From contig NZ_AP023032.1 of NCBI RefSeq assembly GCF_019670105.1, positions 2,598,972 to 2,662,971 on the forward strand: 64,000 bases of DNA. Direction: 5' to 3'. The notes under the pieces are model-generated. The model saw only the letters and a program-made list of their open reading frames with translations, was not told the origin of the DNA and made no database searches. This DNA comes from Agarivorans albus (GTDB lineage Bacteria > Pseudomonadota > Gammaproteobacteria > Enterobacterales > Celerinatantimonadaceae). Shown here piece by piece: positions 37,073 through 45,944 of this stretch (the stretch's first letter is position 1; every line of letters starts with the position of its first letter). The position numbers were made by a program, and so were the translations under genes.

Positions 37073-38002
37073 ATGAAAATAAAAACTCTTGTTGTTATGA
37101 TGCTTGGCGCGCTAAGCACCAGCCTATCTGCGGCCACGACTACGCCAGCAGAAGTATTAGATCTATCTTGTTGGAAAGTAACCTTACCAGTGTCTTTGGA
37201 CAATGGTGACCGCCCTACAGAGTTTAGCGAGAAAGAGATTGCTAAAGGCGCAATGCATGAAGATTACTTCTACGTAAACGAAGCCAAAGATGGTGTGGTT
37301 TTTCGCTCACCGATTCAAGGCATTAAAACCTCTAAAAATACCAAGTATGTTCGCTCGGAGCTTCGTGAAATGATGCGCTGTGGTGATACTAGCCATAAAA
37401 CAAAAGGCGTTAATGGCAACAACTGGGTATTTAGTCATAACGAGTCGGCTGACTCATTGAAAAATGCGGCGGGTGTAGACGGTAACTTAAAAGCGACCTT
37501 ATCTGTCGATCACGTCACCTCTACCGGTGAAATTTGGCAACAAGGTCGAGTAATTATTGGCCAAATTCATGCCCCAGATGATGAGCCAGTTAAAATCTAC
37601 TACCGCAAACTGCCTAACCATGAAACGGGTTCGGTATGGATTAGTCATGAGCCAAATGGTGGAGACGACATAATTTTTCCAATGATTGGTCCAACTAAGC
37701 CAAATTACTGGAAGCAAAAAGATAAAGATATTCCAAAGTCATACAATGATGGTATCGCCTTAGGTGAAAAATTCTCCTACGAGATTGATATTAATGGCTC
37801 TGACATGACTGTAACGATTAGCCGCGAAGGTAAGGCTGACGTTGTACAAAAGGTTGATATGCAGAACTCAGGCTACGGCTTGAAAGATCAGTGGATGTAT
37901 TTTAAAGCTGGTGTTTATAACCAAAACCGTTCTGGCAACCCAGAGGACTATGTTCAAGCAACCTTCTACAGCTTAGATGTAAACCACGGCTCTGCTAAGT
38001 AG
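37073..38002 (+). CDS. Secreted alginate lyase, PL7 family
   Basis: A 309-residue enzyme with signal peptide (residues 1-21, cleavage after LSAA). The PL7 motifs are all present: YVRSELREM near residue 90, VIIGQIHA near residue 155, and MYFKAGVYNQN near residue 280. In PL7 enzymes QIH rather than QVH is associated with acting on guluronate-containing blocks. It cleaves alginate by beta-elimination outside the cytoplasm. The ribosome binding site ATAGGTAA is unusual in being complementary to the core of the three sRNAs. A strong terminator follows, so the gene is monocistronic. Confidence 0.95.
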   Translation: MKIKTLVVMMLGALSTSLSAATTTPAEVLDLSCWKVTLPVSLDNGDRPTEFSEKEIAKGAMHEDYFYVNEAKDGVVFRSPIQGIKTSKNTKYVRSELREMMRCGDTSHKTKGVNGNNWVFSHNESADSLKNAAGVDGNLKATLSVDHVTSTGEIWQQGRVIIGQIHAPDDEPVKIYYRKLPNHETGSVWISHEPNGGDDIIFPMIGPTKPNYWKQKDKDIPKSYNDGIALGEKFSYEIDINGSDMTVTISREGKADVVQKVDMQNSGYGLKDQWMYFKAGVYNQNRSGNPEDYVQATFYSLDVNHGSAK

Positions 38003-38024
38003 TGACGAACTAACCAAAACTAAA

Positions 38025-38057
38025 AACGCGTTGAAACAAGCTTCAACGCGTTTTTTT
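38025..38057 (+). terminator. Terminator of the alginate lyase gene
   Basis: 11-bp stem AACGCGTTGAA/TTCAACGCGTT with a 6-base loop, then seven Ts. Confidence 0.9.
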
Positions 38058-38086
38058 GTACCACCTAAACAGCCCACCTTTTGTCA

Positions 38087-39109
38087 CTAAAAGCGTTTAC
38101 CAACGCTAAAGCGGAATAGATCAGCATCATCTTGGTGACCCTTTCGATCAATCACTCGGCTAATGCTTACACCTAAGTAGCCATCTTCAAAAAATGACCA
38201 GCTAGGATAATAGTTAGCCCCAAAGCTAATAATTCCTTTTAAGTCGTAGGCACTAGTATGCTCAACTTTATCAAGCACAAAATAACCTCCACCACCCATT
38301 CGTCCTTCGAAACGCTTGCCTAAAGGAATCACCTTCCATAGCTGCGTTGAAATACCGCTGCGGTCGGTGGCGCCGTTGTAGCCCCCTTCGTCGATGTAGC
38401 CCAGCGATAAAGCCAAATTATTATGAAAGCGTTTTGCCAAATCAAAGCTGTATCCAACCTTTGTTTCTGGCCCACCATGATTAATTTTAGTATTAATAAT
38501 CGACACCCAAGCATCATCAAACCATTGGTAACGTGTTTCCTTACGCTGATAATCGGAGTTATCAATATCCCAGCCCACTCCAATCAACAGCGAGTTGCCA
38601 TTAGGTCGTGCAGCCATAAGGTAGCTATTTAATTGCAAACGTAAGTGAGCGCTTTCACTAAAGCGTTTTAAAGGATAGATAAACGCTAGAGTACTCATCG
38701 CCCCTAGGCGTTTTTCGTTTAACTCCAATCCCGTTTCATCAATAGTGGTGTCAAATGACATGTACGGCCCAGCGCCAAGCTCTAAACGAAACCAGTCCGT
38801 TGGAACGTATACATAAGTGGCATGTGCGGAAAAACCATCTCGATGATGATTATAAGGATGCCCTTCGTTGGCATGAATTAAGTCTACCCGCCAATTTTTA
38901 TGAAAGTGCTGAGCGAAACGAATATCAAAGGAGCGAAACTGTTGCTTCTTTTGCTCATCGCTTGCGCCATCATCTAAGTGCGTAATACCACTACCTCCGG
39001 TAATTGAGAAGTAGCTGTCAGCCTCTGGTTTAAGCAAAGTTTTTGCGTGCAGTGTTGGAGAGACAAACACCGCAAGAGCGAATAGAACAGCAATAGAGAA
39101 TTTAAACAT
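38087..39109 (-). CDS. Probable outer-membrane beta-barrel protein, unknown function
   Basis: A 340-residue protein when started at the ATG that gives a clean signal peptide (MFKFSIAVLFALAVFVSPTLHA). A longer frame from 39196 exists but puts 29 residues before the signal. The mature part is made of many alternating amphipathic strands and ends in SVGKRF with C-terminal phenylalanine, as in outer-membrane barrels. No enzymatic motif seen. It is convergent with the alginate lyase (30 bp past its terminator), which hints at, but does not show, a role in polysaccharide or envelope function. Confidence 0.68.
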   Translation of the reverse strand: MFKFSIAVLFALAVFVSPTLHAKTLLKPEADSYFSITGGSGITHLDDGASDEQKKQQFRSFDIRFAQHFHKNWRVDLIHANEGHPYNHHRDGFSAHATYVYVPTDWFRLELGAGPYMSFDTTIDETGLELNEKRLGAMSTLAFIYPLKRFSESAHLRLQLNSYLMAARPNGNSLLIGVGWDIDNSDYQRKETRYQWFDDAWVSIINTKINHGGPETKVGYSFDLAKRFHNNLALSLGYIDEGGYNGATDRSGISTQLWKVIPLGKRFEGRMGGGGYFVLDKVEHTSAYDLKGIISFGANYYPSWSFFEDGYLGVSISRVIDRKGHQDDADLFRFSVGKRF

Positions 39110-39255
39110 GAGGGCGACCAATAGCAGCAAAAGATATAAAATACAGCATCTTAGCCTACACCAAAGCTCAGTATTATTGTCGCTAGAATACTGCATATAT
39201 TAAACTTTGAAGCTTTTTACTGAATTCGGGTGGTATAAGGGCAAACCGCCAGATC

Positions 39256-39819
39256 TTAGGCTAAATCAAGATGGAAATTGTAATGATATATTTGTGTATT
39301 GGCATCGCTAGTTGCCTGCAAGCTAAACCCCAATTTAAGCAATAAGCGCTTTGAAGCTTGATTGTCGCCATCCAAACCTGCGACTAAGCAGTGGTAAGAT
39401 GTATGCTGTTTTGCCCAATCGATAAATCCACTTAACAATTCACTGGCAATGCCTTGTCGCCAGTAAGCCTCTCCCAATAAATAGCCAATGTGAACGGTGC
39501 TTTTGCTTTGTTCATGTACAAACAAAAAGCCTATAAGTAGCGCTTGGTCTTTAAACGAAACGGCAAACAGCTGGCTTTCTGAACACACCGTGTTTAACCA
39601 GCGCAAGGCGTCCTTTTCATTGTTTATCTGTTGAAAATATGGCGGCAACGCCTCTACAACTGCTGGCCTTAGCAGTTCAACAATACGAGGTAACAAGCAA
39701 GTTTCTTGTTTGATAGCATGCTTATGGTAAAGCTTGCTTACCTTCAATCGTTCAGTAGTAAAGATCGATTCAGAATACACTTTCACCGCCCTCAATTTCC
39801 TACCTATAAATGGTGCCAA
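39256..39819 (-). CDS. GNAT family N-acetyltransferase (RimJ-like)
   Basis: A 187-residue acetyltransferase. The acetyl-CoA motif A reads GYLLGEAYWRQGIASELL near residues 115-132, followed by NQASKRLLLKLGFS. The pattern is that of RimJ/RimL-type enzymes that acetylate protein N-termini or small molecules. Substrate unknown. The N-terminal 25 residues are not typical and an internal start may be used. Confidence 0.8.
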   Translation of the reverse strand: MAPFIGRKLRAVKVYSESIFTTERLKVSKLYHKHAIKQETCLLPRIVELLRPAVVEALPPYFQQINNEKDALRWLNTVCSESQLFAVSFKDQALLIGFLFVHEQSKSTVHIGYLLGEAYWRQGIASELLSGFIDWAKQHTSYHCLVAGLDGDNQASKRLLLKLGFSLQATSDANTQIYHYNFHLDLA

Positions 39820-39930
39820 GCGTTTGTTAGGCGAAACGCATTCAGCAGCATACTGCGATTAAATGTAACTGAAACCACTGGCAAAGGCGACTACACTAGC
39901 AATTGGACGCTATAGGGAGAGCCGAAAGGA

Positions 39931-40770
39931 ATGAAGAGTTTATCTGCCACACTGGTGTTACTAGCTTCTTGCTGCACGGCACAAGCCCAATACAACCCGT
40001 GGGAACAGGCCACCAGCACCTACCAAGCCCCAGCTGCTGCAATTGGTAGCTACGCCAATGGCTGCCTTGCCGGAGCAAAAGCGCTTCCCTTAGCTGGCGA
40101 AGGCTATCAAGTTATTCGCGCCCAACGTCATCGCTTTTATGGCCACCCAAGCCTTATCGCATTCATTAGTGATTACGCCAAACAACTGCGCAGCCAAGGC
40201 ATTAACAATATTTTGATAGCAGATATGTCGATGCCAAGAGGAGGCCAATTCAACTATGGGCATAGTAGCCACCAAATTGGCTTAGACGTGGACATTTGGT
40301 TACGACTAGAAGACGACTTACTGGTAACCAAACAACTAGCCAGCCCTTATGCGGTAAGTGTGGTAGACAAGAAAAATTTGATCATCAATAAAAACACTTG
40401 GAAAGACGAGCATAAAACCATGCTAAAAGTCGCTGCTCAAGACGAGCGAGTTGCGCGTATTTTTATTAACCCAATCATTAAACAACAACTGTGTGATGCA
40501 CGCGAAACTGGTGATGACTGGCTGCAAAAAATACGTCCTTGGTGGGGGCATAGCTCTCATATGCACGTGCGTCTAGTTTGCCCAACGGGCGATACACAAT
40601 GTAACAATCAAAAGCCAATAGCAAAGGGCCACGGTTGCGATGAACTAAGCTGGTGGAAAGAGCAGCTCGCCAAAACACCTACTTTTAGTAAACCTCAGAA
40701 ACCTAAACCTTTAAAAACAAAACCACTTCCTTGCGAGCCCTTAATTAAGAGCTTGCAAGCAAAGCAATAA
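39931..40770 (+). CDS. mepA: Penicillin-insensitive murein endopeptidase MepA
   Basis: A 279-residue periplasmic peptidase with signal peptide (residues 1-19, ending AQA). MepA motifs: SMPRGGQFNYGHSSHQIGLDVDIW near residue 110 (zinc ligands H and D; motif split in two parts by the family) and WWGHSSHMHVRLVCP near residue 205. It cleaves D-Ala-mDAP cross-links in peptidoglycan. The C-terminal tail is lysine- and proline-rich (KPQKPKPLKTKPL), longer than needed for the fold. Six cysteines suggest disulfides. Confidence 0.94.
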   Translation: MKSLSATLVLLASCCTAQAQYNPWEQATSTYQAPAAAIGSYANGCLAGAKALPLAGEGYQVIRAQRHRFYGHPSLIAFISDYAKQLRSQGINNILIADMSMPRGGQFNYGHSSHQIGLDVDIWLRLEDDLLVTKQLASPYAVSVVDKKNLIINKNTWKDEHKTMLKVAAQDERVARIFINPIIKQQLCDARETGDDWLQKIRPWWGHSSHMHVRLVCPTGDTQCNNQKPIAKGHGCDELSWWKEQLAKTPTFSKPQKPKPLKTKPLPCEPLIKSLQAKQ

Positions 40771-40817
40771 AACTAGCAAGCCTACTATTTGGCTTGCTGT
40801 CTTAACTTAAATGTCGT

Positions 40818-41615
40818 TTACAAACCAGGCAGCATTCCGCCACCTACTGGCATCGCAACACCAGTCACATAGCTGGCTGCTGGGCTGGCAAGATAACAAA
40901 CGGTATCGGCAATTTCACTGGGCTCGGCTGGGCGCCCCATGGCAATAGTCGAATTTTCTAACTTTGCAGCTTCTTCGATGCTAATGCCTTCCGCTTCAGC
41001 AATTCCTTGATAAGCTTGCTGCAACATATCGGTTGCAATAGCGCCCGGGCACACCACGTTAACTCGCACACCTTTGTTGGCATATTCTAAAGCCAACTCT
41101 TTAGTTACCCCGACCAAGGCAAACTTAGTGGCGGTATAAGGATAAGGCATGCCCTGCAAGGCGCCTAGGCCCGCTAAAGAAGCAATGTTTACAACGGCAC
41201 CCGAGCCTTGACGCTCCATTTGCGGTAATACCGCTGCGCACATAGCCATAGTGCCTTTTACGTTTACCGCGTAGTTGGCATCCCAATCGCGGTTACTATT
41301 TTCTAGAAATACTGGCGAGCCAGCACCTATGCCGGCATTATTGACTAATATGTCTATGCTGCCGTAATGGTCAATGACCCGCTGTACTGCAGTATTAACT
41401 TCGGCTTGGTTGGCTACGTCTACTATTACCCCCATAGCCTCTGCGCCTTGCGCCTTAAGGTCGTCCACTACCTGCTGCAAACCTTCTGCTGAACTTGTTC
41501 GTCCAGTTAAGGCAATTTTAGCGCCTTGTTTAGCTAGTTTAAGTGCAATAGCACGGCCTAAACCTTTCATCTTTGTCGCGCCAGTAATAATGGCGACTTT
41601 ACCCTTAAGTGTCAT
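40818..41615 (-). CDS. Short-chain dehydrogenase/reductase
   Basis: A 265-residue SDR. The cofactor motif GATKMKGLG carries two extra residues in the glycine loop, NNAGIG lies near 92, catalytic YTATK near residue 160, and the C-terminal VTGVAMPVGGG. The substrate is unknown. It lies 393 bp downstream of the LDH2-family gene on the same strand, but a MITE-like insertion separates them, with its right end far from and its left end 42 bp from this start. The promoter may therefore lie within or be altered by that element. Confidence 0.85.
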   Translation of the reverse strand: MTLKGKVAIITGATKMKGLGRAIALKLAKQGAKIALTGRTSSAEGLQQVVDDLKAQGAEAMGVIVDVANQAEVNTAVQRVIDHYGSIDILVNNAGIGAGSPVFLENSNRDWDANYAVNVKGTMAMCAAVLPQMERQGSGAVVNIASLAGLGALQGMPYPYTATKFALVGVTKELALEYANKGVRVNVVCPGAIATDMLQQAYQGIAEAEGISIEEAAKLENSTIAMGRPAEPSEIADTVCYLASPAASYVTGVAMPVGGGMLPGL

Positions 41616-41657
41616 AGTAATCCTCTGATATCAATGTTGGTTTTGAGATAATCAATA

Positions 41658-41925
41658 TTAGGGTCTGTTGATCTTTGCTGATGGTTTTTGCAGCAACTTA
41701 TTAGCCATTTAGGCAAGGCAGTGAGTGTGCAGTTAAGTGGGCTTAATAATCACTCGCTAACGCGGAATAAATGGCTAAGAAATGCTGCCCGAAGGGTTCG
41801 GATAAGCGAACTTTACTCTTTGTTAAGCACTTCTTGCTTAGCCCACTAGGCTTCTAAGTGCTCGCCGCGATTAAAGCCCGCTTATCTCGAACAAAAAATC
41901 AACACCAAAGATCAACAGCCCCTAA
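41658..41925. mobile_element. MITE-like palindromic element with TA flanks
   Basis: Imperfect ~33-bp terminal inverted repeats: TTAGGGTCTGTTGATCTTTG at 41658-41677 pairs with the complement of CAAAGATCAACAGCCCCTAA at 41906-41925, and the match continues inwards. The interior also holds matching inverted segments such as GTGGGCT and AGCCCAC. Both ends abut TA, as for IS630/Tc1-type target duplications. It has no ORF. It is the only copy in the window, so mobility is inferred from structure. Confidence 0.62.
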
Positions 41926-42008
41926 GGACTTAAAACGAAGCGCTCCCTGCGCTCCTCAATCTATCCCTCGACTGTGCTTAAGTACTCGTACGAGATTTTG
42001 TGATTTGC

Positions 42009-43166
42009 TTATGCCATAACTTCTTGCTGAGTTAACAGCGCATACTCTTCACGTAATTTCGCTTCATTTAGCCCATATTTAGCCGCGGTTTTCTCGAAGA
42101 ATGGAGCCCAGTGACTGGCCAAAACTTCCACTTCTTCTGTTTGAGCCTTTAAGCTGTAATAACCTTTTTGCCCAGGCATACGTGGTGCACCTTTGCCTGG
42201 CAATGGCTTAGCCTGTTGTACTGCCTGAGTAAAGCGGTCTGCTTTAGCTAATACCTCGCCTATTGGCCCGAAATGGCTAGGGTCGATAGCAATGTAGTAA
42301 GAGCCACCTACCGATGGTTTATCGGCATCACCGCTTAGGTAATCGGTTAGCGTTGGCATCTCTGGCGCTATAACCCCCAGCGGATTAATAATGGCGCTAA
42401 GAGCTTCGTTCCAAAGGTTTAAAGAATACAAACGCGGGTCTGTAAGATTCTGGTAACAAGATTGATCAAACACTCGGCCATAGCCTTCTACAGGGCGCGC
42501 AAATGGCGCAAGGTCATTGCCTAATTCACCCGTTTGCGGGTCAATCACTGAGTCTTTTTTAACCTTGGTGCCCTGCAATACTGATTGTGCAGTGTCTGCG
42601 TCATACCACTCACATAGCTTCACACTGGTCCAAACCGGCGCTTCGTTACCAGATGGCGCAATAGCATCAAAAGGCGGTACAGATAATACGTTAGCCATGC
42701 CACCATATGGCGAAGCCATTGGTACCGAGTTATTTGAGGTTTGAGCAAACATATTTTGCTCGTGCGCCATCCAAGCATAAGAGCCGTAGCTACCTGCATC
42801 GTTATGGTTACCGCCAAATACGATAGCGATACCGTGTTTTTTAGCCTTAGCGATAGCAAGCTCGGCCATTTTAGTCACTGTCCAATAACCGCTAGAGCGC
42901 TTACCATCGACCACCGCCCAAGCATCCCCCTCACCAACCACTTCTGGCTCAGCCTTAATGTCTAACTCACCAGCTTGAAAGGTAAGGTCGATGGCCTCAT
43001 AAACACCTAAACCTTGGTTTAGTTTGCCTTGGCGAATGCCGGTCATTAGTGCGCGAGATACTGCGTTTGCATGTTCTTCGCTGGCGCCGGTGGCTTGCCA
43101 AACTCGCTTCAAAGAAAACTCAATGAAGCCTGCATCTACTTTTTTGGTTTGAACTTGTGTGCTCAT
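42009..43166 (-). CDS. LDH2/malate dehydrogenase-family oxidoreductase
   Basis: A 385-residue NAD(P)-dependent oxidoreductase of the family that includes ureidoglycolate dehydrogenase (AllD), delta-1-piperideine-2-carboxylate reductase and malate/L-lactate dehydrogenases. The family core is visible: AVVDGKRSSGYW, KHGIAIVFGGNHNDAGSYGSYA (given here in two overlapping motifs), and NNSVPMASPYGG. The family uses an unusual NAD fold. Position near a ureohydrolase and an MFS transporter suggests an amino-acid or ureido acid substrate. Its promoter contains the element shared with the SDR at 25883. Confidence 0.85.
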   Translation of the reverse strand: MSTQVQTKKVDAGFIEFSLKRVWQATGASEEHANAVSRALMTGIRQGKLNQGLGVYEAIDLTFQAGELDIKAEPEVVGEGDAWAVVDGKRSSGYWTVTKMAELAIAKAKKHGIAIVFGGNHNDAGSYGSYAWMAHEQNMFAQTSNNSVPMASPYGGMANVLSVPPFDAIAPSGNEAPVWTSVKLCEWYDADTAQSVLQGTKVKKDSVIDPQTGELGNDLAPFARPVEGYGRVFDQSCYQNLTDPRLYSLNLWNEALSAIINPLGVIAPEMPTLTDYLSGDADKPSVGGSYYIAIDPSHFGPIGEVLAKADRFTQAVQQAKPLPGKGAPRMPGQKGYYSLKAQTEEVEVLASHWAPFFEKTAAKYGLNEAKLREEYALLTQQEVMA

Positions 43167-43467
43167 AATCTGTCTCTCTTATTGGCAATTAACAATGTGT
43201 ATCTAGTTGACGAGAGCCAGTTTACTTAAAGCCCAAAAATCTCGAAGTTACACACTGGATCGTCGGCAAAAAAGAAAAATACCCAAATAAAAACAGAAAC
43301 TTATAAACGATTAGCAATGACAGTAAATGAGTAACAATAGGTAACAAGCCGCAATATGTTAAGCAGAAACAACTAAACTACTGTTAGTGAAAGACTTTGC
43401 CAAATTAGGCGCTACTTTTGAGGCAGCATTAATGGCAGAATAAACCCAGCGTAAATAGAAATAGGTA
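43167..43467. other. Divergent promoter region between LDH2 gene and TPR regulator
   Basis: 301 non-coding bases. Holds the shared element (43245-43258), two GTAAC boxes ten bases apart (43331 and 43341), and an 11-nt match (43335-43345) complementary to the core of the sRNAs. Confidence 0.6.
43245..43258 (-). promoter_or_regulatory. Shared promoter element AAGTTACACACTGG (LDH2 gene)
   Basis: Differs from the element of the SDR gene at 26731 in the first base only, and lies at nearly the same distance from the start codon (79 versus 78 bp). Confidence 0.5.
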
Positions 43468-45087
43468 ATGAAAGTGGCCAACGGTAAAAACTTAGACCTA
43501 GATAATCAGCAGCACCAAATACTGATCCGCGAACAACTGGAGCGCATAGTCGAGAGCAGTGTTTTCGAACAAAGCCCAAAAATGAAAGAACTGCTGAGCT
43601 ACTTGGTTGACCAAACCTTGCAAGGCAACGGCGACCGCTTAAAGCAGTTCACTATTGCGATTGAGATTTTTGACCGTGACGCAGACTTTGACCACCAATC
43701 CGATCCCATTGTACGCATTCAAGCAGGCCGAGTGCGTCGCTCTCTCGACACCTATTATTTTACCGAAGGTGCCAACGACGCGCTTTATATCTCGGTGCCT
43801 AAAGGGCGTTATGTTCCTAGTTTTAAGTTACGCAGTGAACAAGATCTTAATCCTCAAGCTATTGCTCCTGTTACAGAACCCGCAGAGATTGAAAGCCTAA
43901 GCCCAAGCATTACCGTTCTGCCATTTTTATCTTTAGCCGACGACAACCAACAGCAATTTTTTGCCGATGGTTTTGGCGAAGAGCTTGCCACCGAATTATC
44001 ACGCTTTGATACGCTTAATGTGGTGTCGATGTATGCCATGGGTGATACCAGTTTTGATATAAACACTGCCGCCGACATCAACCAAATAGGCAAGCAGCTC
44101 AAGGTTTCCTTTATCACTAGCGGCACCATGCGTGCTTTAAACAATCAAATGCGTATTCATGCTCGCCTATATCGCGCCGATACAGGACAACAAGTGTGGG
44201 CCGAGAAATACACCTGTGATATGTCTACCGATGACTTATTCGAAGCGCAAGATCAGATCATTGCCGAGATAGTGGCAGAATTGGCGTCAAGTTTTGGTAT
44301 TATTCACCGCGAAATTTACCAAAGCTGCAACCATAAAAAAGTTGAGCAATTATCCACCTACGAAGCCACCCTACGCTACCGCCACTATTTAATGACCTTA
44401 GGCAAAGAGCAATACCAACCGGCTTTGCAAGCACTGCAAAAAGCAACCCAACAAGAGCCAGAATATGCACTTGCTTGGGCAATGTTAGCCATTCTTTATT
44501 TTGATGCCGATAAGCTAGCCATGGCAGACATTGCTAATGCCAGTGAGCTAGGCTTTGAATGTGCCCGTAAAGCAGTAGAGCTAGATACCAATAATCAAGA
44601 ATGCCAAATGGCCTTGGCCATGGGCTACTTAAGCCGCGGCGATCAAGCAGGCCTTATTGAAGCAGTAAATAAAGTTATTGCCCTTAACCCTAATGCCGCC
44701 TACCAAGTGGGCTTAGCCGGTTGGGCACTGTGTTTAGCTGGTGAGTTTAAACAAGGTAGAGAGTTGTTAGCTAATTCTAAGGCGTTAAATCCCTTTCGCC
44801 CACCTTGGTTTGCTTTGGCAGATATTCTTTACTTTTATGCAGAGCAAGACTTTGATCAGGCCTTTAAAGCCTTAGATCAATTCTCATTAAGTACCCTCTA
44901 TTGGCAACCTCTACTGCGCTGTGTATTACACCTAGAAAAAGGTGAATTTGCCCAGGCTAAAGCCGCCTACCTAAAAGTACTTGAACTTTGCCCAGATTTT
45001 AAACAACGACGCGAGCATTACTTAAGTGCTTATTTAGTTTGTCCAAATTTAAAGCAACAAGTTATTTCAGCATTAGATAAACTTTAA
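43468..45087 (+). CDS. TolB-like/TPR regulatory protein
   Basis: A 539-residue soluble protein. Residues ~12-110 form a basic domain common in adenylate-cyclase-like and TPR regulators (FEQSPKMKELLSYLVDQTL, QAGRVRRSLDTYY, YISVPKGRYVPSF). Residues ~145-280 match the TolB N-terminal/FlgO-type fold (ITVLPFLSL, FADGFGEELATEL). Residues ~300-530 are TPR-like helices. Such proteins often act as transcription regulators of a neighbouring operon. It is divergent from the LDH2 gene. No membrane segment, no cyclase domain. DNA binding is inferred. Confidence 0.72.
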   Translation: MKVANGKNLDLDNQQHQILIREQLERIVESSVFEQSPKMKELLSYLVDQTLQGNGDRLKQFTIAIEIFDRDADFDHQSDPIVRIQAGRVRRSLDTYYFTEGANDALYISVPKGRYVPSFKLRSEQDLNPQAIAPVTEPAEIESLSPSITVLPFLSLADDNQQQFFADGFGEELATELSRFDTLNVVSMYAMGDTSFDINTAADINQIGKQLKVSFITSGTMRALNNQMRIHARLYRADTGQQVWAEKYTCDMSTDDLFEAQDQIIAEIVAELASSFGIIHREIYQSCNHKKVEQLSTYEATLRYRHYLMTLGKEQYQPALQALQKATQQEPEYALAWAMLAILYFDADKLAMADIANASELGFECARKAVELDTNNQECQMALAMGYLSRGDQAGLIEAVNKVIALNPNAAYQVGLAGWALCLAGEFKQGRELLANSKALNPFRPPWFALADILYFYAEQDFDQAFKALDQFSLSTLYWQPLLRCVLHLEKGEFAQAKAAYLKVLELCPDFKQRREHYLSAYLVCPNLKQQVISALDKL

Positions 45088-45148
45088 GAATACTCGAGCG
45101 GGGATTTCGTTATACTCCGCTCAATTTCTCCCAACACTGTAAGCGTCA

Positions 45149-45841
45149 ATGCGACTAGACAAGTTTATTTGCAAAAGCACTACGCTTGAACTTGTTCAGG
45201 CAAGATTGGCAATTAGCCAACATCAGGTACAAGTTAATCAGCAAACTGCAACAGATGCAGCAATGCAAGTACACGAGAACAACCACATAGAACTATTGGG
45301 TGAGCGCTTATTTGCTCGCCCCTCTCAGTATTTTGTGATCCACAAACCTGCTGGGTGTATTTGCTCCAATAAAGACGAAGCTTATCCGTCGGTATTCAAA
45401 GCTGTAGGGCTAAACCAAAATGAGCAACTGCATATTGCCGGACGTTTAGATGCCGATACTACCGGTTTGGTATTAGCTACTGACGATGGTAGGTGGTCAT
45501 TCTCTATCACTCGGCCGGAGCAACGTTGCCCTAAGGTTTATAAAGTTACGTTAGCTAAGCCCATTACTCACAATGCCATTGAGCAGCTCGAACGAGGCTT
45601 AGTTCTTCAAGGAGAAGCTAAAGCCACCCTACCCGCTATGGTTAATACCTTAAGCGCCACTGAAGTTGAATTAAGTATTTATGAAGGCAAATTTCATCAA
45701 GTAAAGCGAATGTTTGCGGCAACGGGCAACCGCGTCAAAGCCCTACATCGACAACAAATTGCCGATATTGTATTGGACATTGCACCGGGAGAATGGAGAG
45801 CACTAAGCCAGTTAGAAATAGATTGTTTTTCTTCAACTTAA
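45149..45841 (+). CDS. rsuA: 16S rRNA pseudouridine synthase (RsuA family)
   Basis: A 230-residue enzyme. An N-terminal S4 RNA-binding domain (MRLDKFICKSTTL) is followed by the synthase core with HIAGRLDADTTGLVLATDDG, whose aspartate is catalytic, YKVTLAKPI, and FHQVKRMFAATGN. RsuA makes pseudouridine 516 in 16S rRNA; length matches E. coli RsuA (231). It follows the TPR regulator by 61 bp; an inverted repeat GAGCGG/CCGCTC lies between them and the gene probably has its own promoter. Confidence 0.92.
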   Translation: MRLDKFICKSTTLELVQARLAISQHQVQVNQQTATDAAMQVHENNHIELLGERLFARPSQYFVIHKPAGCICSNKDEAYPSVFKAVGLNQNEQLHIAGRLDADTTGLVLATDDGRWSFSITRPEQRCPKVYKVTLAKPITHNAIEQLERGLVLQGEAKATLPAMVNTLSATEVELSIYEGKFHQVKRMFAATGNRVKALHRQQIADIVLDIAPGEWRALSQLEIDCFSST

Positions 45842-45887
45842 CCAAACTAGTTTCAGATATTCAAATTAGCATGGTAATTTTGCCAAT

Positions 45888-45915
45888 AAAAAAGGCACTT
45901 AAGCTAATAAGTGCC
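45888..45915 (-). terminator. Terminator of the MFS transporter gene
   Basis: 8-bp stem GGCACTTA/TAAGTGCC with a 6-base loop, followed on the minus strand by TTTTTT. In the plus direction it has only three Ts and may weakly terminate rsuA. Confidence 0.8.
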
Positions 45916-45944
45916 TTTGGAGAATTAAGATGAAGCGCTAAATC

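Noticed and set aside
39110-39196. 29-residue extension before the signal peptide of the beta-barrel protein
   Set aside because: It is cysteine-rich and would bury the clear signal peptide that starts at the ATG at 39109.
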